A DNA stretch of 64,000 nucleotides, from positions 10,244,935 through 10,308,934 of the forward strand of contig NC_058338.1 in NCBI RefSeq assembly GCF_905475395.1, in the 5' to 3' direction. Both the position numbers and the translations under genes were made by a program. The DNA is from Chrysoperla carnea. Lineage: Eukaryota; Arthropoda; Insecta; Neuroptera; Chrysopidae. A model generated the notes under the pieces. The model was not told the origin of the DNA and searched no databases. It was given only the letters and a program-made list of their open reading frames with translations. Positions 25,801 through 35,739 of the stretch are shown here, piece by piece; positions within the stretch are counted from its first letter, which is position 1; every line of letters begins with the position of its first letter.

Positions 25801-28800
25801 TTATGTATGTGTCACATTTTTGTATGTGTAATGTGGTAAAGAAATCAACACTGACTATGCATGGTATTTCAACATGTAACTCAGTCAATTGTTTGTTTTT
25901 ACTTGCTATTTTTAAGTTATCGAGATGACAGACAGATGGACCAAAATTGCGTTTGTAGCATTAATATCAATACTTCTAAGCGTTATTTTCATTTAAAGGA
26001 TATATAATTCGCTCGAAAGCTCGTTAAAATAAATAGTGACAATTTCTGTACCTTCAAAATCAACTGAAAAGGTATTGCAGTAAATGATTGCAAAACCTTA
26101 AAATTATAAAAAATCGCATGATCTACGAATTTGTAATAAAAATTGACTTGGAAACATAAATATAAAAAATAAGCGGAAAATAAAATTGATATGTCAATTA
26201 AATAATAAATATTGATTTTATCAAATTATTATATTGATATTTGAAGTAGTTAAACGATAAATATAATATGTACTATTATTATACCTATATTGGTATACTT
26301 TACCTGTATAGGTTTATGCAATCATAAATAATAAATTATATGTTTAATATATTGATTTGATAAGACTTTATAAAAACATTCTTTAACTAAAAATCACTTT
26401 ACAATACTAAAATATTAACAAAAATAAATAAAAATACAAGAATTATATTTACTTAAATATTTTATTCAGATATATTTACATACTTACTTAAAGTTTGTTT
26501 CTTCATTTCTTACATTTATTCGATATTATTTAGAATGAGACTTACCTACAATTACACAGACGTAAATACAAATATTGAAAAAAGTATATTTATTTTGAAT
26601 TTTATTGAATTTTTTTTTATTTAAAATGTAACTTTTTTTCTCATAAAATAATATGTACAAGACTCTATAAATCATATATATTCGTTGTGTGCGTAGTCAT
26701 GGTAGGGACAATAAAATCGATGCCAGCGCTTCCAGTGAAAAATTTTGGCGTTAAAAGAGGCTGTTATGACTTATTTGCAATTCTTTACATGTTCATGTTA
26801 TAAAAAATGTCATAGTAAAATTATTGAAAAACACTAATTAATTAAACTTAATGCATTAAAAATTGTGAAAATAAGAAATCAATATGCACAAATATTATTT
26901 TTCAAATATAAATTATCATAATTATTTATTTAAATTTGTGAGACAATAATATTAAATTTTCACTGTAAGTCATAAATGCAATCCATACAATTATATATGC
27001 ATCCATACAATTCTATAATTCAAGTAGTGTATCGTTACCACGGAAACGCCTCCAATAAAACTCACACACGGTGCGAATAGAAAAGCTGTTCAATTCAAAT
27101 ATTAAAAAACATAATTTTGTATACTATTTCGATTTCATTCTTGAAAAATTCAAAGTGAGCCAAGTCCAAGACAAGACAATATAAGACGATATAATGTATT
27201 GACCGATTTTCAAAATCAATTTGAGACTTAAATTTTCAGTTCGATACCAAGACAAACACTGATCTAATCTTGTTTCGCCTTGGCTCGAGTAATACCCTTC
27301 GTATATCTTTTTTGATCTTATAGATTAGGAGTTAACAGAATGTACCAGACAAGTATAGACAGACACAAAAGTCATCGCATAAGCGTTACTTTTTTATTTG
27401 CTGATGAAACAGAAAAAAACACTTAAATTTACTTTAGTGAAAATGAAATAAAATTTAATTCGAGAGATAAGAAAATTGTATTAATTTTGAAAATGATCGG
27501 AAGGAACAAAATAATATTTAATTAGCAAACAAAAGATATAAATAATAATAATTAAAAAATAAAATTGTAATGATTATGATAATTAATTTAATAAATATAA
27601 CCTGTCAGATAACCTAAAAGATTTCATATCAGGGAATTCCCTTTACATACGTATAGATAGCTGATAGCTAAATGATATTTTTAGTTTATATATTGTATCT
27701 CTGTATCTGTACTGATATAGATATTTTTTTTAATCTTTCATTGCGTTAAGATATCACTTATAATATTTATTATTTTATTTGTTACGATTTGATTATAAAA
27801 ACCATGAAATTTTAATTTTATGACCCATCACATGCATACATCTAATCATCATTTTAATAATAAAGATAGCTGACTTTTTATTTAACAAAATAATTTTAAT
27901 TACAATCTATTATGTAATTTCGATAAATTTAAAAATGATCAAAATACATATTTACAAAAAAATTTTATAATTACACTTTATTTTTGTGTTCAAAACTGAT
28001 AGACCACTAGTTTTAGGTATATTATAAATTCAAAAAGTCAATCACCTATTTAAATGTTTAACATTTTAAAATAAAATCTACCACCTACGAGAAAAAGTGT
28101 TCTTAAAAACGTTACCAACACATCGCGTTTTCCTGAATTATCTTTAAATCATATATATACATTTTCATTAATGCCTTTTATAAGCAGGTTAATTTTTTAA
28201 TACACCTTAAGGAGTTAAATTTTTCAATTTGAGCTGTTAAATTTTGCGTTTTTAACATATAAAACCTATATTGAAGTGTTTTTAAAGGTATGCTTTATTA
28301 TATAACAAGGTTAATTTTCTTTAAATTAATTTGGAAAACTAATATTCATAAGTTAAGAGCATGAAAATATTTGCCTATAAAGAAAATTATTACAAGCGGC
28401 ACTCGTTTTTCCATAAATTATATTTAAAGTGATGAAATGAATAGCATTTGTGTATTATTTCTTCTAAAAGTGAATTTCTCTAAATCTTTAGGAATCAATA
28501 TTTCAAAAGCTATGGTATAAAACGAAAAACTGTACTCTTAATTTTCCTCTAACTTTCCGAACTTAACAGAATCCACTCTCAAAATTTGTATTCTAAGTCT
28601 CAAATATTTTCATATACTCATTTTTTTGGGAATGTTCTTAATATGGTATACAATCAAATAAAGAAAATTTCGCTTCCTTCAGTACTTTTTTTGTATTGGA
28701 CGATTTCGTACTCTTCTGTTTCAGAAGGGAGATAATAAAGTTTTCAAACGAGATGCATGAATATAAAATTTTCTGTTTTTTTTCCGCACAATTTGTTTCG

Positions 28801-31800
28801 AATTTAAGCAAACCTTTTCAGCAGATACTTTTCCATCTTAGCTAGGTCGTTTGCCTATGTTAGATCGATTCAATGGAACCGTATAGGTAATTTTTGATTG
28901 CATGTAAGCTAAAAATTGATAAGTATCTGTTATATTCATTCTTTTAGGAACAATATTGGGTTGTTAAATAAAAAAATTATAACCAACAATTATACTTTAG
29001 TTGCTGAGCCCGACATGCATTGTAATGCCAAAAATGGGGTAAATTAGGAGAAGTTAAGGATGTATTTAAATTTCTGGTCAAAGGCTCCCATTCGACGAAG
29101 AGCCACAGGTAGATTCACGAAGACTTAAAAAAAAAGTCAACGGTTCTAGCACTTCAAATGTAGCACAGACTTCAGTGTCTCTGCCCCCCCCCCCCAAACT
29201 AAACTCTAGATTAGCGCCTGAGACCGAATACATTAGATATATCTTATTTATTTCAAATTTTAAATATCTTGTTTTCCAATTTGTTGCTAATTTTACTAAA
29301 TATTATAATTAATACTGATTTGTGGTGTTTTAGGTTAACCGTCCATTAAGTATGAAAAAAGAAGGTATTCAAACAAGGAAACGTAAGCCAAAGAATCCAA
29401 ATAGCTTAGGAAGCATGCAAGTGTTAGCTGGACCATCTGGTAATTTAATTAGACATAATCCTGGTAAGATACATTCAGTTTTAATAAAAAATAAATGTCC
29501 CATGTTAAACTTTGCTTTCTTCCACTTTTTAAACTTAAAATTCAACGAAATTAATTCGATAACATTATATTTTCTTTTCTAAAATCATTCAAAATAATTT
29601 AAACTTTTATGGGACCATAATTTATTAAAAATTTTCTTAAATTTATTTTACAATCAAGAATTTCTCAAATAGCTTTTATCGGGAATGCTCATTAGTTGCA
29701 ACACAAAAATCGCAGAAATATCTAAAATTCATCCTTTATGAAATCAACTTTTCCTTGACGTTGACCAGCTTTTATACTATAAGATCAAAATTTTTATATT
29801 ATCAATAAAATTTTGAAATACGCAAAATATCTATAATCAAATATTTTTTTGTTGAGGCCAAAGTATTAGTGTTAAGACACTTGTTAATATTACTATTTAT
29901 TAATCATAATCATAATTGAAAAAAAAATAAATTGATAAGAAATAATAAAAAATGATTATTCAAATTTAGATCGCAAGGTGTTTTATTGACATAATAGGTA
30001 TTCAAAATTCTAATAAAAATATTGATTTTAATTTTTCCATTGTTTGATGTCGCGACTTATAATCGATAAAGATGGATTTTTTTTAAACTCAATTCTTTTA
30101 AGGATTATACTAAATTTTTAAGCGACATATCACCTTGAGATTTTTTTAGGTTTTCTCAAGGTATTGATAGGATAACCAATATATCAAAAATGAAATTTTT
30201 TAAGGAACGATTTATTTGGGAAAATATTCATTCAGATGAGATATTTTTCTTTGATATATTGTCAATAAATGAGAAGGGGCAAATGACTTTTAAGTAATTA
30301 ATAGATAATGGCTTTTTATAGTTTATAAAAGCCTTAAACAAGGTGATTTCTTTTGAACATAATTTTTTTTGTCCTGTTTTTTTACTCTATTGAACTAAAA
30401 ATGGGCTGCAACTAAGAAAAATAATTTAGAAATCTAAAACAACCCTTCTCATTTAAGGTATTTCCAGCATGGTATTTGCATTTTCAATGCTAAAAATATG
30501 GTAAAACCCACTTTTCGATAGAATTTAACGAAATTTTTTCACTGATTTTTTTTAGTAGAGCTTACTATTAGTTTCCAAAGTTCCGAAACAAAACAACGTG
30601 GTGCTTTTTTTCTAAAAACAGTCCTTTTAAAAACTTTTTTCATGCTTTTGTACGACCAAAAATTCAGAATCTCACAGGTAATATTATTCTCTATCTGTGC
30701 TTTCATTCTCGAAATACCTTATACTTAAATTTCTAAATTCAATGTAGACATGTTGATTCTCGTTTATCTGTACTTTTTCGAGGCACCCTGTAATTGTAAA
30801 TTTCTCTGAAATTTCTAGGTAAAAGGCTTGACTAATAACTAAACAATTTATTTATTTTTTAACAAGTAAATTATAACATTTTTTATAAATTGAACAAAAC
30901 AAACAATAATATAATTATTATTAAGCATTAATAAAAAAAAGCACTTGTACTTTAAACATAGTACTTTTAGTCACGTAGACACACTTAATACTGAGGTACT
31001 CTATTTAATCCTAACTAATATTATAAATGTAAAAGTAACTCTGTTAGTCTGTTTGTTTGTTTGGTTCTCACGTCTAAACCACTGAACCCATTTTGATGAT
31101 TTCATGTTTAGAGATTGATGGGACATTGAAAAAAAGGAGATAGGGTACTTTTTATCGCGGAAATAAAACTTGAAAGTTATCTACAGTATTTTAGCTTTAG
31201 AATGGGACATAGGCTATAATATATTTTAATATATAAATCATAACTCCCCAAAAATAGGAAAAAAAACCCTAAAACTTTTTCACGTTAGAATAATGGTCAA
31301 AATAACAAAACAACTTTTGAAGATATACTTTGAAACCTTCCGAAAAAGGAACAAGCATCCACAAGACTACCTAAGAGTTCGGTTTGTAAAGTAATGGCAC
31401 GGGATACAATATTTTGGGCACGCCTCCGATCATAAAGTTTACTATGAAGTATTATATTACGAACGAGCTCAAGTGATCGAATTATTAACCCTTTCAGATG
31501 ACTCCATACCAGTTCAGCTCTTTTATAAGTTATTTGCCATCTAATATGCAACAACAGAGGTCATACTAATGTCACTTTAATTTGAATTACCAACACTGGA
31601 ACATTAAACTGAAACATTGCAAAATTTTGTATACCCTTTTAGTTTGAATGCCAATACATTTTTATGGTAAACATGATTTGCACATCGCTTCCACCATATT
31701 TGATATACATATCTATTTTTAGTTTTAAATTAAAAATTTAAATAAAATACTTTTTTAAAGGACAAGCTTTTATTGTACTAAAAAGTAAAAAATTATTTTT

Positions 31801-33995
31801 ATGTGTTACTCATACATAACACACATTTTTAGTTGCGTGCCTCTAGCTCTTAAAAATAGTCATCCATGAGTGACGACTCATATAAATTTTTAGTACAATA
31901 AATGCTAGTCCTTTCTATAAAAAAGTATTTTTTATTTAAAATGTTATTTTTGATAGTAAATAAAGAGTTTTGAGTGGATAGTATTATTACTATTTTCCCC
32001 ATAATCACAGAGTCAAAGCTATTTGGCAATAGTCTCATTAAAAATTTCTTTAGGAAAAAAATTACACGATCATACATAAAGGTATGCCATCCTTGTACTA
32101 GACAGATGAAATTTCATAAAACTTATGGTCAAATTTTCACCGTAACTTATCACTAAGTGAATCATTATCGCGAGCGAAGCCACGAGAAAAAGCTAGTATA
32201 ATAATATATGTATACAAGGTGTTTATTTATTTGCATTATAAATGATGGCTGTATGAATTCAATCACCTAAATAAAAAGGTACACTTTATTTAATATTAAA
32301 CCACACCTTAAATAAATAAATAATAATAGGTATATGTAGTACTAAAAGTATCTATCTGTAACTAAGTAATAATATGCTTAGAGTTATATCCGTTCAAATA
32401 ACATCAATCATCATTTTTTATAAATACATTTATGATTTATTTAACTTTAACGATCAATACCATAAAACTTTATTCTTATTTATTTGATTTTAAAATATCT
32501 ATTTCTAATATTAACAAGTAATACTAATTTAATAAACTAATATTAATTGTTGAAATACCCTGTATAGAAAGTTGAAATGAATGTCAAAAATTTTCGAAAG
32601 TATTTCTAGAATTTTTTTTATTTTTTTGAGAATGTTTCACAAGACCACTAATTGAAGCCACCTGAAAATTTTCAACAATCTATCTTTTATAGTTTAGGAG
32701 AAAATGGACAGAAAAGCTTTGCCTTACTTTGCACTCTCATGAGTAAACACTGACGTTTAAAAAAAATAGTTTGAAATAAAATTTGTTTATTTTTCTATAA
32801 GAAAGAGTTTTTACACTTAAAATTTTGTTGTATCTCTAATGGTTTACAAGATGGGTCCAACGGAACCAAGAGCTTGCCCTATGTTGCTCATTTACGAACT
32901 CAACCTCGCTTTTTACATCCTGAGCACGCTATAAATTTCAGCTTGATATCGTTTTTGACTTAGACAGACGGACAGACAGACGAATACCCAAATTTTTTTC
33001 GTATAACATCACTGCTTTTAAGCTTATAACTTTTTATAAACTTGATACTAAATTTAATATACCTTCATATATTTTACATATATACATGATATAAAAATAA
33101 ACTACTATTCATTCTACAAATCACTCTATTCCCATTTTGTATCTTATTTTCTTAAGAAAAACTTTGTATCAGAAGAAAGATAATTTAATAACGAAAATAA
33201 TGGTATAGTATTATTAATTAATTGAAATTAATTTAATTGAAAATACCCATTAAAACTTTTGGATAGAAAAACTATAATAAGCGTCTTTATAAATCAAATT
33301 TCATAAAAAATATCTGGTTTGATTATCAGACGCTTGAAGATCGAGCTTATCTTAATAACTTATTATTACCGTCTCTTAGACCATGTCTTATTCTAAATGA
33401 TACTTTAATGTTATATTTTTAAAATTTTCAGTTTTACCACCAATGTATCCAACACATCTACAGTCTGATGATTTAACTGGAAATTCAGGAACACATCAAA
33501 TAATTAATACAGAACAATATTTATCATCTTCTGGTCAGCCACAACTTATGTTACCAACTAGTGCAATGCTAAATCGACACATTTCAAAGTATGTTATCGA
33601 AATTAATTAAAACATTTCTTTTAGTTGAATAGAATATATAAGGGTATATTATTATATTAATAAGATTGAAATTAAGTCCAAGAGTGTATCAAAAAAATTT
33701 TAAAAGCTGATAGCCATGGAGCATTTTTAAATCGAAAATTTCTGGCAAATGTTAGAGATGAAACTTCAGGTGAAGAATCTCACTGCACGGGCAGAAAAGT
33801 GGAATTGGTTTTTGAGAAATCACTATAAATTTTTCATCTGGTTGACTTTTTATATTAAATTGTTTTTTTTTTAGTGTTCCACCATTAGAGCCGGTAACAA
33901 GTCGACCCCCAACGGAAATGATGTCATCTAGTAGCGTAATTACATCAACCGCAGCAATAAATTCTGAACGAGATTTACCTCCACGATCAAATTAA
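19445..33995 (+). CDS. Two-zinc-finger GATA transcription factor (GATA-4/5/6 class; GATAe- or serpent-like), complete seven-exon coding region
   Basis: Nuclear DNA-binding regulator expected to bind WGATAR sites. Joined exons: 19445-19899, 20353-21338, 21960-22129, 23171-23296, 29334-29463, 33432-33588, 33875-33995; total 2145 nt, 714 residues. Every intron is GT..AG and every junction keeps frame. Residues 1-480 are polar and low complexity. Two C-x2-C-x17-C-x2-C fingers follow: Cys 491/494/512/515 and 547/550/568/571. Both carry LWRR and CNACGLY, and a basic tail (about 587-599) follows the C-finger. The ECVNC and TGHYLCN surfaces used by other GATA factors to bind FOG cofactors are intact. 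The linker (NRPPVR, NKKPP) differs from the NRPLIKP type I associate with pannier and grain, so GATAe or serpent is favoured; orthology is inference. ATG 19451 has the better context (A at -3, G at +4) and would remove two residues. The frame stays open back to the acceptor, so an upstream start is possible. Confidence 0.93.
20353..21338 (+). CDS. GATA gene, second coding exon (large disordered N-terminal region)
   Basis: The acceptor TTACAG ends at 20352 and completes the Arg codon opened at 19898-19899. The donor is GTAAGA at 21339, leaving one base of a Ser codon. The exon encodes about 328 residues rich in Gln, Ser, Asn, Tyr and Pro, with repeated aromatic/Ser patches (for example QYWSNGSP and LEYSYP) just before the fingers. 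Such Tyr/Ser patches are typical of transactivation regions in GATA-4/5/6 proteins; the function here is inferred. The GTG at 20390 is internal and not a start. Confidence 0.9.
21960..22129 (+). CDS. GATA gene, third coding exon: N-terminal zinc finger
   Basis: The acceptor ATTCAG ends at 21959 and the donor GTAAGT starts at 22130. The exon carries the whole N-finger (Cys 491/494/512/515, [19 protein letters not shown]) and the linker start NGVNRPPVR. It is 170 nt and enters at phase 1 and leaves at phase 0. Skipping it would therefore shift the frame, so a simple one-finger isoform made by skipping this exon is not possible. Confidence 0.96.
22130..23170 (+). other. GATA intron between the two finger exons
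   Basis: A GTAAGT..TTTCAG intron of 1041 bp. It separates the N-finger and C-finger exons, a common arrangement in animal GATA genes. No repeat copy recognised. Confidence 0.85.
23171..23296 (+). CDS. GATA gene, fourth coding exon: C-terminal (DNA-binding) zinc finger
   Basis: The acceptor TTTCAG ends at 23170 and the donor GTAAGT starts at 23297. It is 126 nt, phase 0 at both ends, 42 residues: GNRRTGVS, then Cys 547/550, TTLWRRN, Cys 568/571, [12 protein letters not shown]. The split after LHG, before VNRP, falls where GATA genes commonly have an intron. Because the exon length is a multiple of three, skipping would be in frame and would remove the principal DNA-binding finger. Confidence 0.96.
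25254..25329. mobile_element. 76-bp palindromic mini-element (ATGGTGGAAGCGCA)
   Basis: Arms ATGGTGGAAGCGCAAATAA and TTATCTGCGTTTCCACCAT pair with two mismatches around a ~38-nt A/T-rich loop. The same palindrome occurs at 46781-46855, 39382-39456 and 42211-42286. Confidence 0.7.
25346..25909 (+). repeat. Family A interspersed repeat, nearly full length, in the long GATA intron
   Basis: Starts TTATACCATGTATATATG and ends TTTTTACTTGCTAT. It has the GTCC tandem at 25484-25500, GACGTAAAAAGTGAGGTCAA and the GGCGCC block in the same order as the other copies. It lies about 2 kb inside the 23297-29333 intron in sense orientation. Confidence 0.8.
26681..27077. mobile_element. TA-flanked 397-bp element (TTCG...CGAA), intron copy
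   Basis: Begins TTCGTTGTGTGCGTAGTCAT and ends CACACGGTGCGAA, flanked by TA on both sides (26679-26680 and 27078-27079). A second copy at 35835-36228 aligns over the entire length with the same end points, which fixes the boundaries. Ends are only weakly inverted (TTCG plus a GTGTG stretch). No coding capacity. A TA target suggests a non-autonomous Tc1/mariner-like or related element. Confidence 0.72.
29184..29196. repeat. Poly(C) tract of 13
   Basis: A homopolymer C run inside a GATA intron, unusual in this A/T-rich setting; length may be affected by sequencing. Confidence 0.8.
29334..29463 (+). CDS. GATA gene, fifth coding exon: basic tail of the C-finger
   Basis: The acceptor TTTTAG ends at 29333 and the donor GTAAGA starts at 29464. 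It encodes [20 protein letters not shown] and then a short Asn/Ser/Gly-rich stretch. The basic tail is the conserved extension that contacts DNA and acts as a nuclear localisation signal in GATA proteins. The exon ends one base into a Val codon that is completed at 33432-33433. The preceding intron is about 6 kb, the longest intron within the coding region. Confidence 0.95.
31012..32197 (+). mobile_element. Helitron-like non-autonomous element (~1.2 kb) in a GATA intron
   Basis: Starts CTAACTAATATTATAAATG, then TGTTTGTTTGTTTGG and TCTAAACCACTGAACCC, the usual Lep1-type start. It ends GCGAAGCCACGAGAAAAAGC directly before CTAGT at 32193-32197. It contains a separate foldback at 31736-31940. The small ORF at 31297-31554 has no recognisable motif. 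Confidence 0.65.
31736..31940. mobile_element. 205-bp foldback inserted within the Helitron-like element
   Basis: The left arm TTTAAATAAAATACTTTTTT, then GGACAAGC and TTATTGTACTAAAAA, pairs with the right arm TTTTTAGTACAATAAATGC, then GTCCTTTC and AAAAAGTATTTTTTATTTAAA. Arms are about 50 bp with a ~100-nt loop. Confidence 0.65.
32540..33094 (-). repeat. Family A, divergent copy (minus orientation) in the sixth-exon-proximal GATA intron
   Basis: Begins with ATTAATTGTTGAAATACC and ends ATATACATGATATAA. It retains CACTCTCATGAGTAAACA and CATCCTGAGCACGCTATAAA. It shares the phrase GGAGAAAATGGAC with the degenerate copy at 61760-62163, suggesting an older subfamily. Confidence 0.65.
33432..33588 (+). 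CDS. GATA gene, sixth coding exon: C-terminal region
   Basis: The acceptor TTTCAG ends at 33431 and the donor GTATGT starts at 33589. It encodes about 52 residues beginning [11 protein letters not shown], rich in Ser, Gln and Pro, with no recognisable domain. Phases on both sides fit the neighbouring exons (Val codon split on the left, Asn codon on the right). Confidence 0.85.
33875..33995 (+). CDS. GATA gene, last coding exon with stop codon
   Basis: The acceptor TTTTAG ends at 33874 after a T-rich tract. The exon completes an Asn codon, encodes about 39 residues ([12 protein letters not shown], then a Ser/Thr/Ala-rich end) and stops with TAA at 33993-33995. The short polar C-terminus is plausible for a GATA-4/5/6 factor but has no diagnostic motif; frame continuity is the main support. 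Confidence 0.82.
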
Positions 33996-34110
33996 AAAAC
34001 CAAAGAAAAACTATATTATTTTGTGAAACTTTCAGTAAATTAAAATTTTATCTATTGACATTTTTTTTTAAATTTAATTTTAAGAATAAACTTAAAAATA
34101 TACTTATACG
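33996..34110 (+). terminator. Likely GATA 3' UTR with poly(A) signal AATAAA
   Basis: An AATAAA hexamer at 34085-34090 lies about 90 nt after the stop codon in A/T-rich sequence. Cleavage would be expected near 34100-34120. Later signals cannot be excluded, in which case the UTR would run into the inverted-repeat element that starts at 34291. Confidence 0.4.
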
Positions 34111-34290
34111 TACTTAAAAATATTACATTTAAAAATTGTAAAACTCTTTTGTAAATATTAAAATTATTTTAAATATTAATTAAAATTGAAATTCAGTTTT
34201 AGTTTATAATTTTGTCAATTTTCATTGTTTTAACATTTCAAAACTAATTTTTTGTACCTCGATCTATCAGATCAATATTTTTATAATTTT

Positions 34291-34800
34291 CAGGAAGGTG
34301 CATAGATTAAAATCCACATCTAACTTGGCCTAAGAACTCCTGAGTATACTTATTTGGTACATTTTATTGAATATTTAATTATCCTCTGCTGTTTTGGATC
34401 AGCAGATGATAATCTATCCCAGGCGGGGGAAAGTATATAGAAATTATGATCTAAGACCCCAGAAACCATCAAATTAACGTTTTTGGTCTTTTTTTTTGAA
34501 TATTTACATGTTTGGACCAACAGGGTGCACTGTTGTGCAGCAGGGGAAGAATTATCCCAGGAGACGGTAGCATATCTGAATTCTGACTTCGGAGTCGTGA
34601 TCAGAAATTGATAAAACCTCCGGGTGAACTTTTCTTGCCCATTTTTCTGAATATTTACAGAATAAATTCTGAAATATGCTGAAAAAATGTTTGTTTATGG
34701 ATTCTAATAATTAACTTCTTTGCCAAATAGCAAAAGCAAAGCTTTCTAGAGGCACCAAGTTAGATGCGGATTTGGGGATTTTGATCTATGCGCCTTCCTG
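34291..34800. mobile_element. 510-bp terminal-inverted-repeat element just downstream of the GATA gene
   Basis: The left end CAGGAAGGTGCATAGATTAA, then CATCTAACTTGG, is mirrored by the right end CCAAGTTAGATGCGG, then TTTTGATCTATGCGCCTTCCTG. The inverted repeats are about 45 bp. The interior has CTGAATATTT phrases and no ORF. No target duplication is certain (flanking T/A-rich). A MITE of unresolved superfamily. Confidence 0.7.
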
Positions 34801-35183
34801 AACATTACTCATTTGTATTTGATGTGTATTTGATTTTGAACAGATTTTTTGGAAAATAATTTGAAAATTTTAGTTTTTCTTCTAAAATATCTAATTACTT
34901 TCAAATTAAATATTTTGACTAGAACCACAAAATAATCTTTATTTTCCTCAATATCGAATTTTCGTTGAAAATCCGCATTTTATTTTTTCAAATGCTTATC
35001 TCGAAAACGATGAAGCTAGGTAAAAAATGTCCAGAAAAAAAAATGTTGGGAATTGTTCATAATATAAAATACATGAGTTTCTTCAAATGTAAAGAGACTG
35101 TGGTGTCCAGAAGTAGGGTACTTCTCTCTCACCCTTGTTGGGGGTAAATAAAAAAAGCAAAAGTTTGCATGTATATGACTTTG

Positions 35184-35516
35184 TTAAGTACACTCCGACA
35201 AACATTTCCGGCTCCCATATAAATCTACTGACAAGGTGTCAATTCCTTGGTCAAATACTTTATTTCCACAGTAATTAAGTAAGTTCCTGAATTTTAGGAT
35301 AAAAATTTTCTTGTCCGTCTCTTGGGGTTTAGCAGGATCCAGGCAATCACCCCACACATTCTTTACTAACATAAAAACCATTATTTCCTGATGGTTTTCA
35401 TCAATATAACAGATACCCTGGAAATTTTGCAGTGAACCTCTTGGACCATATGTAAGTAATTCATTTTCGTACACTGTGTACTCAGAGGTAAAAACAATTA
35501 GATGAATTCTTATCAA
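35184..35516 (-). CDS. Unrecognised 110-codon open frame, possibly an exon or transposon fragment
   Basis: The frame is open from an upstream boundary near 35516 to TAA at 35186-35184. Amino-acid composition is balanced and unlike the Lys/Phe/Ile/Asn-rich shadows elsewhere; it includes ENELLTYGPRGSLQNFQG, VFMLVKNVWGDCLDP and NLLNYCGNKVFDQGIDTLSV. No ATG stands at the start (TTG), so it would have to be an internal or last exon; possible acceptors exist at about 35490-35480. No partner exon was found. I do not recognise the family. At this A+T content a 110-codon open frame could arise by chance about once per window, so the support is mostly the look of the residues. Confidence 0.35.
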   Translation of the reverse strand: MIRIHLIVFTSEYTVYENELLTYGPRGSLQNFQGICYIDENHQEIMVFMLVKNVWGDCLDPAKPQETDKKIFILKFRNLLNYCGNKVFDQGIDTLSVDLYGSRKCLSECT

Positions 35517-35739
35517 ATTTGAAATGCACAGAATTTATAAGGGTTAAAATTTTTATAATATACTCTTACACACACTTACACACTTATATTTTAATACATA
35601 TGTTGAATTAAGTGCACCGTCTTGTAGTGGCTAATCACAATGGCGCCATCCACATCTACAACACAAACACGGCGCCATGGACTACAGTATTACTACAGTC
35701 ACAGCGCTTTATATATCACATAGTATGTGTGTTCACTTG

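Larger units (their letters stand above)
23297..29333 (+). other. Long GATA intron (6.0 kb)
   Basis: A GTAAGT..TTTTAG intron. It holds the 76-bp palindrome (25254), a near-full family A copy (25346), the TA-flanked element (26681) and a poly(C) tract (29184). The remainder is A/T-rich without recognisable genes. Confidence 0.8.
29464..33431 (+). other. GATA intron (4.0 kb)
   Basis: A GTAAGA..TTTCAG intron. It holds the Helitron-like element with its foldback (31012-32197) and a divergent family A copy (32540-33094). No gene seen. Confidence 0.8.
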
